Notes: generated from the sequence alone by a model not told the origin. Shown: positions 31,865 through 43,224, counted from the stretch's first letter. The stretch is 64,000 nucleotides of DNA from Anadara kagoshimensis (GCA_021292105.1 CM037872.1:12984791-13048790), one strand, 5' to 3'. Program-made: numbers and translations.

Positions 31865-32046
31865 AAAAATATTTGAAGCTCTTCAACCAAGTGGCCAAGA
31901 ATTTGGAAGCAAGTGACTACCAAGAGATAGCAGCTGCCGAAACCTGGAAATTTCAGCTAACGAGGGGCCTGAACCAAGTGGAGCTGCCGATTCGGTACTA
32001 AGTCGTTAGGTTAATGCTAAACTTTCGTCGGGTCTGTACTGTATGT
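31865..32046 (+). mobile_element. MITE, GTCGAAAGTTTAACACT family
   Basis: The right end 'taatgctaaactttcgtcgg' followed by 'gtctgtactgta' matches 8626-8775; the body shares 'gctaacgagg' with 36494-36686. The left end is not clear. Confidence 0.5.
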
Positions 32047-32312
32047 TATTAAAAATTTATAACTACGTCATTTTTTATGAATTTTAAGTGCCGGTTTGAT
32101 CATCGGTCCAGTTGGTATATATATGTTTAGAGTAAAACTGATCATTATAGTCATATAATATGTTACGATTATTGCAAAATTGTCCTAACTAAAAGCGCAA
32201 TTGCAACATGTTCAGTAGTATTTCTTTGCTACTTCCTGATTTGTTTCCGCAACTTGGAAGTAAAAACAAGACAATCGATATTATTGTGTGACAGTTGGAG
32301 AAATTGACACCT

Positions 32313-32738
32313 ATGTATAAATCCCGCTTGTCACAGCTTAGGTACAAATCCCGCTTGTCACAGCCTAGGTACTAGTCCTGCTTATCAGAGCCTAGGTACA
32401 AATCCTGCTTGTCACAGCCTAGGTACAAATCCCGCTTGTCACAGCCTAGGTACTAGTCCTGCTTATCAGAGCCTAGGTACAAATCCCGCTTGTCACAGCC
32501 TAGGTACGAGTGCCGCTTGTCACAGCTTAGGTACAAATCCCGCTTGTCACAGCCTAGGTACAAATCCCGCTTGTCACAGCCTAGGTACAAATCCCGCTTG
32601 TCACAGCCTAGGTACGAGTGCCGCTTGTCACAGCTTAGGTACAAATCCCGCTTGTCACAGCCTAGGTACAAATCCCGCTTGTCACAGCCTAGGTACAAAT
32701 CCCGCTTGTCACAGCTTAGATACGAATCCCACTAGAAA
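32313..32738. repeat. 27-bp minisatellite, ~16 copies, with higher-order pattern
   Basis: The unit is AGGTACAAATCCCGCTTGTC plus ACAGCCT. Variants (TACTAGTCCTGCTTATCAGA; TACGAGTGCCGCTTGTCACA) recur at regular intervals, so units form higher-order blocks of three (81 bp) in the left half and four (108 bp) in the right half. Because 27 is a multiple of three, both strands stay open (81-codon ORFs on each), giving a repetitive SQPRYKSRL peptide. I regard that as a by-product and not a protein. Confidence 0.93.
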
Positions 32739-32811
32739 CGGTTCCTAGTATGAGAAAGATTGTTAATTCGCTTGGCGAATTATTTAAGTATTGCAATGGT
32801 GTTTTAAACTA

Positions 32812-33030
32812 GTACTGCAGTCATGAAACTTTATTTATATCGAGCGGTTTAGTTCGTGAATGGCGGGGGAAACTGGAGTGCCCGGAAGAAACCACCAACC
32901 TTCGGCAAGTTAATTGACAACTTTCTGACACAAGGGTATGTTCCGAATAGGGTTCTAGCCTAGGCGGTAAGCTGTGCTTTCGGTGATCCGCAAACGCACA
33001 CATTAGACCACTCGGCCAAAGAGGCCTCAT
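32812..33030 (-). mobile_element. SINE with tRNA-Ser/Leu-like head
   Basis: On the minus strand the head reads GAGGCCTCTTTGGCCGAGTG then GTCTAA, clearly class II tRNA-like. The body contains reverse complements of 'gaaactggagtgcccggaag' and 'accaaccttcggcaagtta'. A full-length member of the family at 29390-29560. Confidence 0.7.
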
Positions 33031-33149
33031 GGATGATGTATATGTTTATTTTTGTTACAAATACTGATAATGCATGATGGTTGGTTCCTATTTGATAATA
33101 GTGACAATGTGAACACAGTGATAATGACCAAGATTTTACAAATGTTGGT

Positions 33150-33235
33150 TTTACACATGGCGGATGTAGCTTTTTAGACAGGAGTTGTCTACCCTTACAG
33201 GGCACCCGTCTACACTTCCCTGGTTAAAGTTTGTA
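33150..33235 (+). mobile_element. RT-family 3' UTR copy
   Basis: 'acatggcggatgtagctttt', 'gacaggagttgtctaccctt' and 'acttccctggttaaagttt'. Short solo copy. Confidence 0.6.
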
Positions 33236-33579
33236 TTATGTGCCATTATCACAGTAAACAAATTGCACAAGTATGTATATTAAAAAAAACTTGTTTTGTG
33301 CCGTAAAGCATGTTTACGATCGTAAACTTGATATACGCTATATAAACTCCTTTAACGACTGATAAATTGCACAAATATTTGATAAACTTGATTTGCATTT
33401 TTCACCTAGAGATCAAGTTTCTCTAATACTTGTAGAATATGTGCATGTGAATTAACAAGTTAACTTAATCTTCTGTAAACCAAGTGGTACAATTATAAAT
33501 AAAATTTATTTTACGGTTGTTAATTTGCTTTTCATTCGTAAATCAAATTGTTGAATATTTGTATCTTTTTATTAACCAT

Positions 33580-33740
33580 ATTGATTACACATGTGCAGGT
33601 GTAGCTAGCTAAATAAAAATTGCTTTTCTTCTCGATGGTTCATGTATAAAATTTAAATTGTCAGTTTCAAAGTTTTTACTTAGTTTTTGGATTGTGGTTT
33701 GGGCATGCATTAGAATGTTTCTTTTTGATATGTTTTTCAT
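33580..33740 (+). mobile_element. RT-family 3' UTR copy, internally deleted
   Basis: 'acacatgtgcaggtgtagct', then 'tgtcagtttcaaagttttta', then 'tgtggtttgggcatgcatta'. The central cttcc..cacccgg segment is missing. Confidence 0.6.
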
Positions 33741-34990
33741 AATGTAAGAATCTAAAATTGAATTTTTTTGTTTTTGTAATTTACAAATCTTTAAAAAGTT
33801 TATAAAAGCTATCTGAAGATGTTTGTGCTTTATTTGACTTGAATAATGCAACTATATACAGCAAAAAGTATTAATTTACTCCTAAAACAGGACAAAAAGA
33901 ATAAATAACGAAACTGTAAGAACTTTATGAAAACAAGTTTTAAATAATGCCTGATATTAATTTGTTTGCTTTGGATAGAAGATGTAATTACATTATCATT
34001 TTAATGGACCAAGTACTGTGAAGAACCAGATACCAGGTAAAATGTTATTAAGTTTAGGGTGATATTTTTGGCATAAATTATAAACGAAATTCCCGCATTT
34101 ACATATATTTAAGATTTTGTCGCAACATGAGCAAGATTTATAACCTGTGGTTTTTTAATTATTATTATTGATTGCTTCGCTGAATTCCAACGTTTGGGAT
34201 AGATTTATTGTTTATGCTAGATATATACATGGGTTAGTTGTTTAATTTTTTTTATAAATACCTTATATAATTTATGGTCTCGAAAACCCTAGTCATTGAG
34301 CAGACATAAATTCCGTACGCTTTTAAGCTGTTTAAAATAACATTTTTACACTATATAGATCCACCCGATAAGTTCGTGCATAGTAAAAATGTACATCTTT
34401 TTTCAGCATAACAAACTCTGAATATAACTTGAAATTTGGTTATAATGTATTAAACAGCCTTATTTATTTCAAAATAGAAAATTATTTTTCTAGAATGATC
34501 TGATGTCGCAAAAAAAAAAAAAAAAAAAAATAGAATTTAGAAATTAGAAATTTTCATGTCATGTTTGAGTTAGTTACGATAAAAACATAATTATGGGACT
34601 ATCATGCCGTTACTATGTTGTTTATTAGGGTGAAATGAATCCAGGACCATGTACAAAATATCACGAAGGTTTAAAATGAAAGGAGTACATGTACGGCGCG
34701 GGTTTCATGGGGTTTTATCCAGAACGGAAAACAAATGACTTTTCCCGCGCTTTATGAAAAAGCGGGACGATGTGTGCGGAGACTCGGGTTATACGTATAA
34801 ATATAAGGTTGATATTATTTTTAACCAATGGGGATACGTGTTTTTGAACACGTGGTTTGTATTTAAGGGCAATGATTTATATCACTTTTTAACCGTCTGT
34901 TCACGGGCTTGAATTAACATTGATGAAAAATTTAGACTAAGGATAGAGCCAGATATACATGTACATATTAGCAATCTGATTTTCTGAGTA
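33740..34990. other. nothing assignable except a poly-A tract
   Basis: AT-rich DNA. A run of about 20 A at 34510-34530 could be a retroposition tail, but no insert body is recognisable. A local GC-rich patch at 34690-34790 contains a short hairpin (CCCGCGCTTT...AAAGCGGG). Confidence 0.4.
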
Positions 34991-34992
34991 GC

Positions 34993-35220
34993 TTGACTAC
35001 AGTACTAGACGTAAATGTAAGTTGTGACAGTTTTCAGCAGAATATTCAAGTCTCTCAAAAGACCATAAATTACATACAACTAGCTAGAATGGGGCTTTAC
35101 CACGTGATACCATCCAACGTTTGTGCGGAACACTTATTTCCAATGGATTTGGAATCGCATAAGATGACATTTTCTCGTAAAAACGATGTTATTCCAGGAA
35201 TTTTTGACGAACCCAATTGA
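34993..35220 (+). pseudogene. possible THAP-domain C-terminal fragment
   Basis: A 75-codon ORF includes VIPSNVCAEHLFPMDLESHK and ends with KNDVIPGIF. This resembles the C-terminal half of a THAP zinc finger (C.eHF ... AVPtIF) found in transposases and chromatin proteins. The N-terminal Cys pair is not visible and the His is followed by Leu. Weak recognition; it could be chance. Confidence 0.25.
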
Positions 35221-35301
35221 TTACACCTTTTTAGTCTAAGTTGTAGAATAGATGGACTAACCATAAAGCAGAAGATTGATTAATTGGGGTATAAAATTCC
35301 A

Positions 35302-35703
35302 TTTAAGACTATTTAACTTATATCGAGACGTCATAGGCTAATATGTAGGGAAGGTGCCAAGACTGTCATATACATGCTGCGGGGTATCGGATTTAAAGGT
35401 TTCTAAAGGACTCCGTGACTTTCATCTGATTTAAAGGTTTCTAAAGGACTCCGTGACTTTTATCTGATTTAAAGGTTTCTAAAGGACTCCGTGACTTTCA
35501 TCTGATTTAAAGGTTTCTTCCGAAGGACTCGGTGACTTTCATCTCTAAATGCCGAGTGTTTGGCAAAAGAACAGTTGCCGAGTGTTTGGCAAAAGAACAG
35601 TCACTACTTATTTTCAAGTCTTGATCACAGACCCGACCGGTGTACGAATTCTCGATCTCCATCATACGAAGCGAGCACTCTGCCAATTAGCTACTGTAGT
35701 GGT
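35302..35703 (-). mobile_element. tRNA-derived SINE with internal tandem expansions
   Basis: Minus-strand SINE of the 340-bp family: tail at 35318 ('acttatatcgagacgtc'), head ending 'aattagctactgtagtggtt'. A 38-bp body segment (GATTTAAAGGTTTCTAAAGG...) is repeated about 3.5 times at 35390-35535, and a 26-bp segment (TGCCGAGTGTTTGGCAAAAG) twice at 35549-35602. Confidence 0.85.
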
Positions 35704-35904
35704 TAAAAAAGCATTAGAAAAGAAACATTTTCTGAAAAATCCCGCCATTTTTAGTGACGTTACTGACTGTTAGAACCATGAGCTTTATTGACACTGACAA
35801 TGAGCGAAAAGTCGGTAAGATTATTCTTGTATAAGTCATTGGATCAAGTGCAATTTTATATACTTTTTTTTTCTTTTCATTTTTACATCTTAAAAATATT
35901 TCTA

Positions 35905-35960
35905 CATTTTTTGGTTCCAGCACTATTATTTTTTTTTCCAAAACTTCTGTCTAGTGTTGC
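35905..35960 (+). mobile_element. decayed hammerhead-repeat copy
   Basis: 'ttggttccagcactattatt' and 'ctgtctagtgttgcaaaatt' align with the ribozyme repeat at 50715-50760 (in the same reading sense). Stem I (AGCACTA with TAGTGTT) and the GTC cleavage triplet survive, but the CTGATGA core has become TTATTTT, so it should be inactive. Confidence 0.6.
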
Positions 35961-36493
35961 AAAATTAAAGTAGGTTAATCCCACTAAACAGGTCATGCAT
36001 GCGAAGAGTTTAAAAAAACCCAGGTCAAACATGCGATGAATTTCGAACTACACTGCCCTCCATAAATACTCATACACGTTTAAAACTCGTCCCATCATTA
36101 CAGACTGAACATCTTCAAAAATTGAAAACATCATTATGCTCAAGCTGAGTGTATTTCAACTAAAATAGTGTTTTTATCTTGAAAAATATAATGTTCCCAA
36201 TTTTTTTTTAAACTTTCCCAAAACATTCAGAAAAATCAAGAAAAACAACTTTATTACATACATTTAGATTATAAAGTTAAGACATTACTTTCAAATACAG
36301 GAAAAACTTCAATATTTTAATTTGTATGAACCAACTTTGAAATTATGATTATAATGTAAACCCATGACAAATATTTTGTTAAATTATTTATGGATGGCAG
36401 TATTGTTGTCATTTGATACCGACAGTGTTCTACTTGTCTATTCACCCGAACGGCTTTGAAGAGTATCCTTCTAGAATATTAAGTATTAAAGTA

Positions 36494-36686
36494 TAGACCT
36501 GTCGAAAGTTTAACACTTAGCTTACAAAAAAGTGAAAGCAAAAAATTGGATATTTAGTGACCGAAAAACTATAGAGAGATAGATAAGAAATTCAAAAAAT
36601 ACTGTAGAAATAAAGCTAACGAGGAGCCGACATAGATAACACTAATCTGTTAACTTAATGTTAAACTGTTCGACAGCTGCATTGTA
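36494..36686. mobile_element. MITE with TIRs, GTCGAAAGTTTAACACT family
   Basis: The left TIR TAGACCTGTCGAAAGTTTAA continues CACTTAGC. The right end, reverse complemented, gives CAGCTGTCGAACAGTTTAAC then ATTAAG. About 190 bp, non-coding; the only copy here with both ends. Confidence 0.65.
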
Positions 36687-36989
36687 CGTGTATGTACATT
36701 ATTATTATATTTATTGCATTTGCGTGAAGTAGATTTAAATATTTTTTCATCCGAACACTTCCCGAAGGTGTAATAAGAAATGTGTTTTAATTAAATACCA
36801 TAGTTAACATGCTAGACAATTTTTATAATTGTGGAGTTTTCAGGTGAGCTATAAGACATATGGACCTTTTGATTTAGTATTTCTCCCTATTTTACTGTTC
36901 GTTCTTTGTATCATGCATGTACCATTTCCAGTTATTAGTTTCATTCCCAAATCAAAACATTTTAGAATTGTTTTAAATACAAAAATATA

Positions 36990-37560
36990 TGTTTACAGGC
37001 CAAAGTAATGAGATTTATTGTTTCACTGGTCACACATGTGATCAGCAAGGAAAATGAAGTTTTAAAAACCATTGTAAAACATAGGATATGTGCTACCTGT
37101 AAATGATGGAAAAGAACTAGACCAGGTATAAGACCAAGACAGCATAGATATGTTTGAAAACACTTTTGTTCATCTAAGCTGATGGAGGCGGATGTTAGTG
37201 TTGAGACTGATGCTGGTGTTAAAGCAATTATAGAACTAATCAAACAAGGAGCACCTGTTAAAGTTTTTAAAAAAAAGATAACACACTGGTTGAGATTGAA
37301 AGTTGAAAGCAGTTTACCGTTACTTTTACCAAAAAAACTAGATAAAAATCAATGTTAAAAACATAGTAAAGAACTTATGACATCAGAAATGACAAAACAG
37401 TGAAAACAGTATAGCTATCTTTAAATTATAAAATATGTTTTTTATAGAAAAATCCAAGGTGCTGCTGAGGGCATGAAGATAAACCTACAGGCTTTAATAC
37501 CTCATATAAGTATAGAGACCTATAGAGAACAAAGCAACAGGAGAGATTCTGTGAGTATAA
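36990..37560 (+). pseudogene. Mutator-like (MULE) transposase remnant
   Basis: One frame reads KENEVLKTIVKHRICATCK, stop, WKRTRPGIRPRQHRYV, stop, KHFCSSKLMEADVSVETDAG and then VKAIIELIKQGAPVK. This matches the C..C..W.R..PG...R.H.C...H.GSA.LME..G...A...L...G.PV pattern of a Mutator-like transposase family abundant in molluscs. Both internal stops are TGA where the family has Trp. Downstream pieces in shifted frames (KDNTLVEIES; LDKN and a KNIVK-like segment; GAAEGMKINLQALIPH) continue the same protein in order. Degenerate: at least three frame changes. Confidence 0.65.
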
Positions 37561-38188
37561 AAGGTATGTGAAATAGTCATACATTTACAGAAGCTTGCCA
37601 TATAAAGTTCCTTTAAAAGGCCCAATTCTTAGAGAAAAAAATAAATGGAGACTTTTTGTAACCTATACAGTCTAAAAGGCCACTCAAGGGAACCATTAAA
37701 AGTGGCCTTTATAAACAGGTTTAAAAATTATAAATGAAGAAAAATTTGGATACAATTATACTAACCTTTTTAAGCATGTGGTCTTTGTATAGAGGTGACC
37801 TTTAAGGAAGGTTGGACTGTAATTGCAAAGTCAGCAATAAACAGCCTTGGTTTTAGTCAAGCATTGTAGCATGCTAACAGGACAACATCATTGAGAGCAC
37901 AAAAACACTTACATTATGGTTAAAGCAAAATTATTGAATATAGAGTTAAAGCAACAGTAGCACACATTAATAAAAACAATAGATATATAACTGAGTTTAC
38001 CTGTATGTTATTATTTATTTTTTTAAAGAATTTCTTTTACTTTACAGTTTGCTAAATCTTTTTCTGTCCTATTCAAAATGAGCACCAGAGACTCTGTGCA
38101 ACCAAAGGGTCAGGATATGTACGACATAATTAATGATACAATATCCCCAAAGACTATGTTACGGAGAAGATCCATAGCATGTCAAATA

Positions 38189-38292
38189 GAATTTATTAAA
38201 GCTAAAAGGGATGTTACTACGTACTGCTTGTTAATTGTACGAATTTATTAAAGCTAAAAGGGATGTTACTACGTACTGCTTGTTAATTGTAC
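38189..38292. repeat. perfect 52-bp tandem duplication
   Basis: 38189-38240 and 38241-38292 are identical and begin GAATTTATTAAAGCTAAAAG. The absence of differences in otherwise decayed DNA implies a very recent event or an assembly artefact. Confidence 0.95.
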
Positions 38293-38594
38293 TGCGTTAT
38301 ACGTGATGTTACAGTTCTAAATCAATAAAATTTTTAGTGTTGACATAACTTTTGCTACGGGGCTGTATTGCTTTAAGTGATGGTACAAATGACATTGAGT
38401 GCAGGTCAAAGTGACCATATAAGTAAAATATACAAAAATCTTAATTTTCTCTACATGCAATTGGTCTGGAGTAAAGAGTAAGAGTAAACACAAGGTGTAA
38501 GCTACCAGATGAATGACGCAGTACCTATTAAAAATTATATCTATATGTATTTATTTTTCAGGTCAACTGGGTGTAAATTTATCCTAAAGTGTCA

Positions 38595-38770
38595 CACATG
38601 AAACAGACAAAGTAACTGGCATTGTGGTTGATGGATTATGTCTATACTTCAATGGAAAATTTGTGGATCCTGTTTCAATTTATTCTGCAATAAAAAAATT
38701 TTCCCATGGCAAACTAAATTTGAAAATGTTGTTTTGATTGGCCATAATGGCATAATTATTTGATTTCAGT
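38595..38770 (+). pseudogene. exonuclease-like fragment (DnaQ fold), probably the same element as the MULE remnant
   Basis: The frame reads DKVTGIVVDGLCLYFNGKFV then DPVSIYSAIKKF, followed in another frame by NVVLIGHNGIIFDF. The VTG....G.LY..G..V..VSIY.A...F ... V.L.GHN...FD pattern matches the exonuclease domain that follows MULE-type transposases in mollusc proteins (remembered pattern, not checked). Confidence 0.5.
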
Positions 38771-38784
38771 CTTTTGCCATATAA

Positions 38785-40760
38785 TATTAACTTAGAAAAT
38801 GAATGTTATAAAACAACAGAAGCTTTTGCTGCGTCACTATTTTAATTCTCAAAAGTTCCTTGACAATGGAGGAGAGAGTTCAAACCTTTTTATCTCAGTG
38901 TGATGAAGATCAAGACTGCCAAATTGGGTACAATATATAGAGATGGATAGCAAGAACAGTTCCTGGTGGGCGTGGCTTTGGTTCACATTGTTACTCAAAA
39001 ATCGAATTGGAAGAAATAATCAAAACATTTTAAACATGCGGGAACTAACAAAAGGAGTGAAAGCTATGTTCATAATGGAAAAACTGACCAGCAAAGGCAT
39101 AGGTCGAAATGCAGAAACAATAGAAGCGTCAAAAAGAAAACTTTGATGATAAAGAAGTATGTAGGACAGCATTTTATACCAAAACATATAATATTAACTT
39201 AGAAAATGAATGTTATAAAACAATAGAAGCGTTTGCTGCGTCACTATTTTATGAGGTCAAAATATCCAAAATTGCAAAAGTTTTTCTCAAAAATTCCTTG
39301 CCAACCATTTTTGTTCAGAAACGTATAGTGCACCTAATATGTTGACAAACATTCTAGAATGTGCAGGTATTTCTGATAATGAATATAATAAGACAGCTTA
39401 TGGATCTGCAAGAGCAATTTCTTACTTCGAAAGAAAATAATGTCCCTTTCTTTTCTTATTTGTGTTGAAGTTAAGACAAGCTGAAAGTATCACTGGTTCT
39501 GGCATGGCATTTTGTCATCTGACTATGATTAATTTAAGATTTTCTTTCTTTTCAGTTCATTGGTTTTGTAAATGAGGAGCATTTTTCCGCATAACAAACA
39601 TCAGCTTCGCTTAGAACAAGTGAAATAAATCATAAAGACCATGATGACGAGAAAGCTGTGCCTTCAAGAACAATTGAGGAGACAATTCAAACCTTTTTAT
39701 CTCAGTGTGATGAAGATCAAGACTGCCAAATTGGGTACAATTGAGATGAAAAGCAAGAACAGTTCCTGGTGGGCGTGGCTGTGGTTCACACTGTTACTCA
39801 AAAACTGAATTTGAAGAAATACATCAAAACATTTTAAACATGCGGGAACTAACAAAAGGAGAGAAAGATATGTTTATTATGATGGAAAAACTGACCAGCA
39901 AGGCATAGGTAAAATGCAGAAACAATAGAAGCGTCAAAAAGGAAACGATATAGCTTCAACTTTGATGATAGAGAAGTGTGTAGGGCAGCATTTTTTTTAA
40001 CAAAACAAATATATGGTGTCACAACACGCATGCATGGGGATAAAGGTCGTCGAGCAAAGCATGTTTTTTTTTTAAAGATATCAAATTATGCTTCACTTTC
40101 ATTTTAAATTATTCTTCAGAAAATGGGTAACAGCCTGCTGTGACATGTATGAGTGACGGGGAACCACCTATCTTGTTACAATCTTACTGTACAAAAAGAT
40201 ATCTACAATCTGTGTAAGGAATCGTGTACTGAGAATGGAAATCTTCAGACCCACTGCTGCTCAAATATAAAAATTGCAATTCCAAGATTGATGTCTGTGT
40301 TACATGCGAGCATTTAAAAGATAGGATTGTAAAGGCAGTAATAGAACATAATGAATTAGAAGCTACACAGGCACTTACAGATCATATCAATGTGACAAAA
40401 AAAAGAACACAAAGTTTACATTAATGACTGCAAACTTGGCAAAGAGGAACTCTCTTTGATATCTGCAATACCGAAAATAGAACCGTCTTTACCATGCTTA
40501 ACAGATATTTGTAATGTTTACTACACAGTCGATTTTGACCAGTGCTCAAGGTGCTTCCACATAAATCTCGTTAGTCTGGACCACTCTACTTTAAAAAAAT
40601 AAAGAAAGGGCAACTATTTGGTAGATGCAAGGAAGGAAGACAACTGAAAAAATAATTGATTGGCGAATCGGAAACGATTGGTGAAGATAAAAAATCAACC
40701 AAAACCAATGGATGGATGAAACAAATACCGTTATATCGACAGTCATTGGCCAAAATTGAG
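38785..40760 (+). pseudogene. decayed DDE/integrase-like element protein, internally duplicated
   Basis: Recognisable pieces: MRELTKG.KAMFIMEKLTSKG, SFNFDDREVCRAAFFLTKQI then YGVTTRMHGDKGRRAKHA, a segment near SENGNLQTHC, and KIDVCVTCEHLKDRIVKAVI followed by EHNELEATQALTDHI. The order matches a mollusc/cnidarian element protein family (pattern ELTKdEK..liMGKL...; F..R.VC..AFL.L..I; PRTDVCskCE). Parts occur twice: 38782-38845 with 39187-39251, and 38868-39170 with 39676-39990. Numerous stops and frameshifts; not a functional gene. Confidence 0.5.
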
Positions 40761-40884
40761 TACGCAAAATGACTTGGGAAAAATCAATAATTTTTACCTT
40801 GGCATATTCAGTGCTATGACTGTAACCAATAAAAACTGGCTGGATCCCCCGGATATAATACTCAGTGGCAATTAGTATGGGACA

Positions 40885-41810
40885 ATAAAGTTGACTGAAT
40901 ATTACCCTTTTGTTGACATTTTATCGTCTCCTTTAAAATGACTCCACACCGAAGAGAAATGACGGAGAAGGAAAAGAAATTATTTTATTTTGTCAAACTA
41001 AGGCTATCCGAGCTATAAAATTCAGGAAATGACCGGAATTAATCCTGGAACAATTAAAAAATACATCGGAAAATAGAGTAATGAATAAAAATGGAGAGAC
41101 GAGGTCGAGAAAAATCATTACACCTCGGGAAGAACGGACATTTATTTGTAGGGCAAGAAAGAACCGGAGCATACACTAGTATCTATCTGACAAGTTTTAA
41201 CGTTCGTTCTGGATCGCAGACAATTATTTGAATATGGTTTATAAGTAGATTGAAAAATTACACTGGACAGAAGTAGACAATAATTTACCAAAGGTTACCT
41301 TCACTGATGAAACAAAACTTATTACTGGTAGCAATCTCAAAGTTTATGTATGGAGAAGATTGGATAAACGTTAAAGACCGGAATGCCTTTAGCGCACTTA
41401 CATAGTATCGGCAATGTTTTTGGGTTGTTTGACATTCCATGCAGTCGGTACATCAGTAATAGTTGATGGGAACATAAGTAGAGATACATTTAGATGTTTT
41501 AGACCTGAATCTGTTGTGATATTTTTAAAACAGGTCATGGACATTTGAAGAAGATAACGCATCCTGCCATGTGTTTGCGATTTCCAACCAATGGAAAAAT
41601 AAAATGAATTTCCCACTCTCTAGTGGCGTGCACAAAGCCCGGACATTAATATTATAGAAAATGTTTGGAATGTTTTAATCGGATCCAAAAAAGGGTGCAA
41701 GAGATTAGAAATGCCGAGAACCTGGTGCGCATTGCTTGCGAGATGTGAACTCCCTTCACACTAAAAGGACCTTATACGCCAATTATTTTTATCGTGATCA
41801 TGTGTTTGCG
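40885..41810 (+). mobile_element. decayed Tc1/mariner transposase
   Basis: In broken frames the plus strand shows LPKVTFTDETKLITGSNLKV then YVWRRLD, MFLGCLTFHAVGTSVIVDGN, and SPDINIIENVWNVLI, i.e. the first catalytic Asp (FTDE), the GTSVIVDGNI strand and the third catalytic Glu (IIENVW) of a Tc1-type DDE domain. Many stops; TIRs not identified. Confidence 0.75.
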
Positions 41811-42004
41811 TATATTCAATCAATCGTCAGTTTTTTTTAATGTAATTAGTTATAATTTTACTTTGTTAGATTGTACAATTTTGCGCCACTTTTTTGATAT
41901 CACTTTTTTAAATTTTGGTTATTCGTGTAAGAGTTTGTAAATATTTATCAAAATTCTTTTATGCAACCGCAATGTATTGTTATATAATTTGTTCTATTCA
42001 ATTC

Positions 42005-42065
42005 AAAGGTTTGAATCTGGCAAATTAGGTTTAGGTTAACTTCCACCAATGAGATGAGGCCAATA
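42005..42065 (-). mobile_element. RT-family 3' UTR scrap
   Basis: 'caaattaggtttaggttaac' and 'ttccaccaatgagatgaggc' are the reverse complement of the GGCCTCA...GTGGAAGTT segment. Confidence 0.5.
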
Positions 42066-42069
42066 AAAT

Positions 42070-43000
42070 GCACTCATTTATATATTTATCAAAACATAAT
42101 AAAACGTAGCAGTTTTAAAAAAATGTAAACAGAAACAAAACATCGAAAAACGGAAAACGAGGTCAGTTTGAGGCCATTGATTATGAAAATCCCAAAAGGT
42201 ACATACAGAGAGACGATAATTATCTAAAGGGTTAATTGTTAATTGCATGGTATACCGTTTTGCTAGTTTGTAAAATAACTATAAAGCTATATAGAATTTG
42301 ATATATGTGAGTCAAGAATAGCAGTTCTTTAAATTTGCATATCCATTTCATTCTTATACAATTGCTATTAAATATATTAATTACTAGCATTTTATTTTAG
42401 TCGAGTGGTGATGCGGGCGGGCAGAAATAAGTTTTCCGGACATTTTTCTAAACGCTTACAGATAATGAATAAATATTTGGTTTGTAATTTCTGGTTAAAT
42501 TATGTGATGTGGACTGTGAAAACGTGAAAATTTCTGTAAAATGGCAGTTTCCATACTTTTTACAAACGCTAGCAGTTATTGAACTAATATTGGCATGTGA
42601 GTCAATCATATAGAGTTTTGTTCAATTCATCGATTTTTGGTTAAATTACGGGATATTGATTTATTTCTAAATGCTTGCAAATTACGAATTAATATTTGGT
42701 GTGTGAATGACACGAATGAATACGAAATTGCAACTCAACTTCCGCACTCTGGTGCCTATTGATTTTTAAAATTTATAATCATAAAAAAAATTATAGTATC
42801 AGTATGTCAAAAATTTTAAATCAATGATGCTGACAAACATGAAATTGATAGAACAGTTTTTCTCCACAAAAAATATACATGTAGCAACTTCTAATTTAGA
42901 TAGCTGACTAATGAAACAATACTTGATGTAAAAGTATGATTTTTTTTATTCCATTATGTTATCGGAGGTTATGAACCGCACTGTATTAAAGTGTGTTGAA
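42070..43000. other. nothing assignable
   Basis: AT-rich spacer. No ORF above about 40 codons with protein-like composition, no clear repeat beyond short A/T runs. Confidence 0.4.
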
Positions 43001-43047
43001 TGATAGCGATATATATTATTTTTTATTTTCATATATTATTAAAATAC

Positions 43048-43195
43048 ACGTTGCGGATGTACCTATCTAGATGGAGATGCATACTCTTTCGGACCACCCG
43101 GTCTTTCTTCCCTCGTGGAAGTTTAACTTATTTGCCATTTTGCACAGATTTCAGCTTTCGGGATTGTTATTATTTTGATCATGGCCCGGTATTTT
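43048..43195 (+). mobile_element. RT-family 3' UTR copy
   Basis: 'acgttgcggatgtacctatc', 'ctttcggaccacccggtctt', 'cttccctcgtggaagttta', 'tttgatcatggcccggtat'. It ends 30 bases before the Tc1 element. Confidence 0.65.
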
Positions 43196-43224
43196 TTTAT
43201 CGCATACAGGTCGACTTCAATGTA

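Noticed and set aside
32453-32735. 81-codon ORFs on both strands with 9-residue repeats (SQPRYKSRL / YLGCDKRDL)
   Set aside because: They follow from a 27-bp minisatellite whose unit length is a multiple of three and has no stops on either strand; no start context or flanking exon supports a protein.
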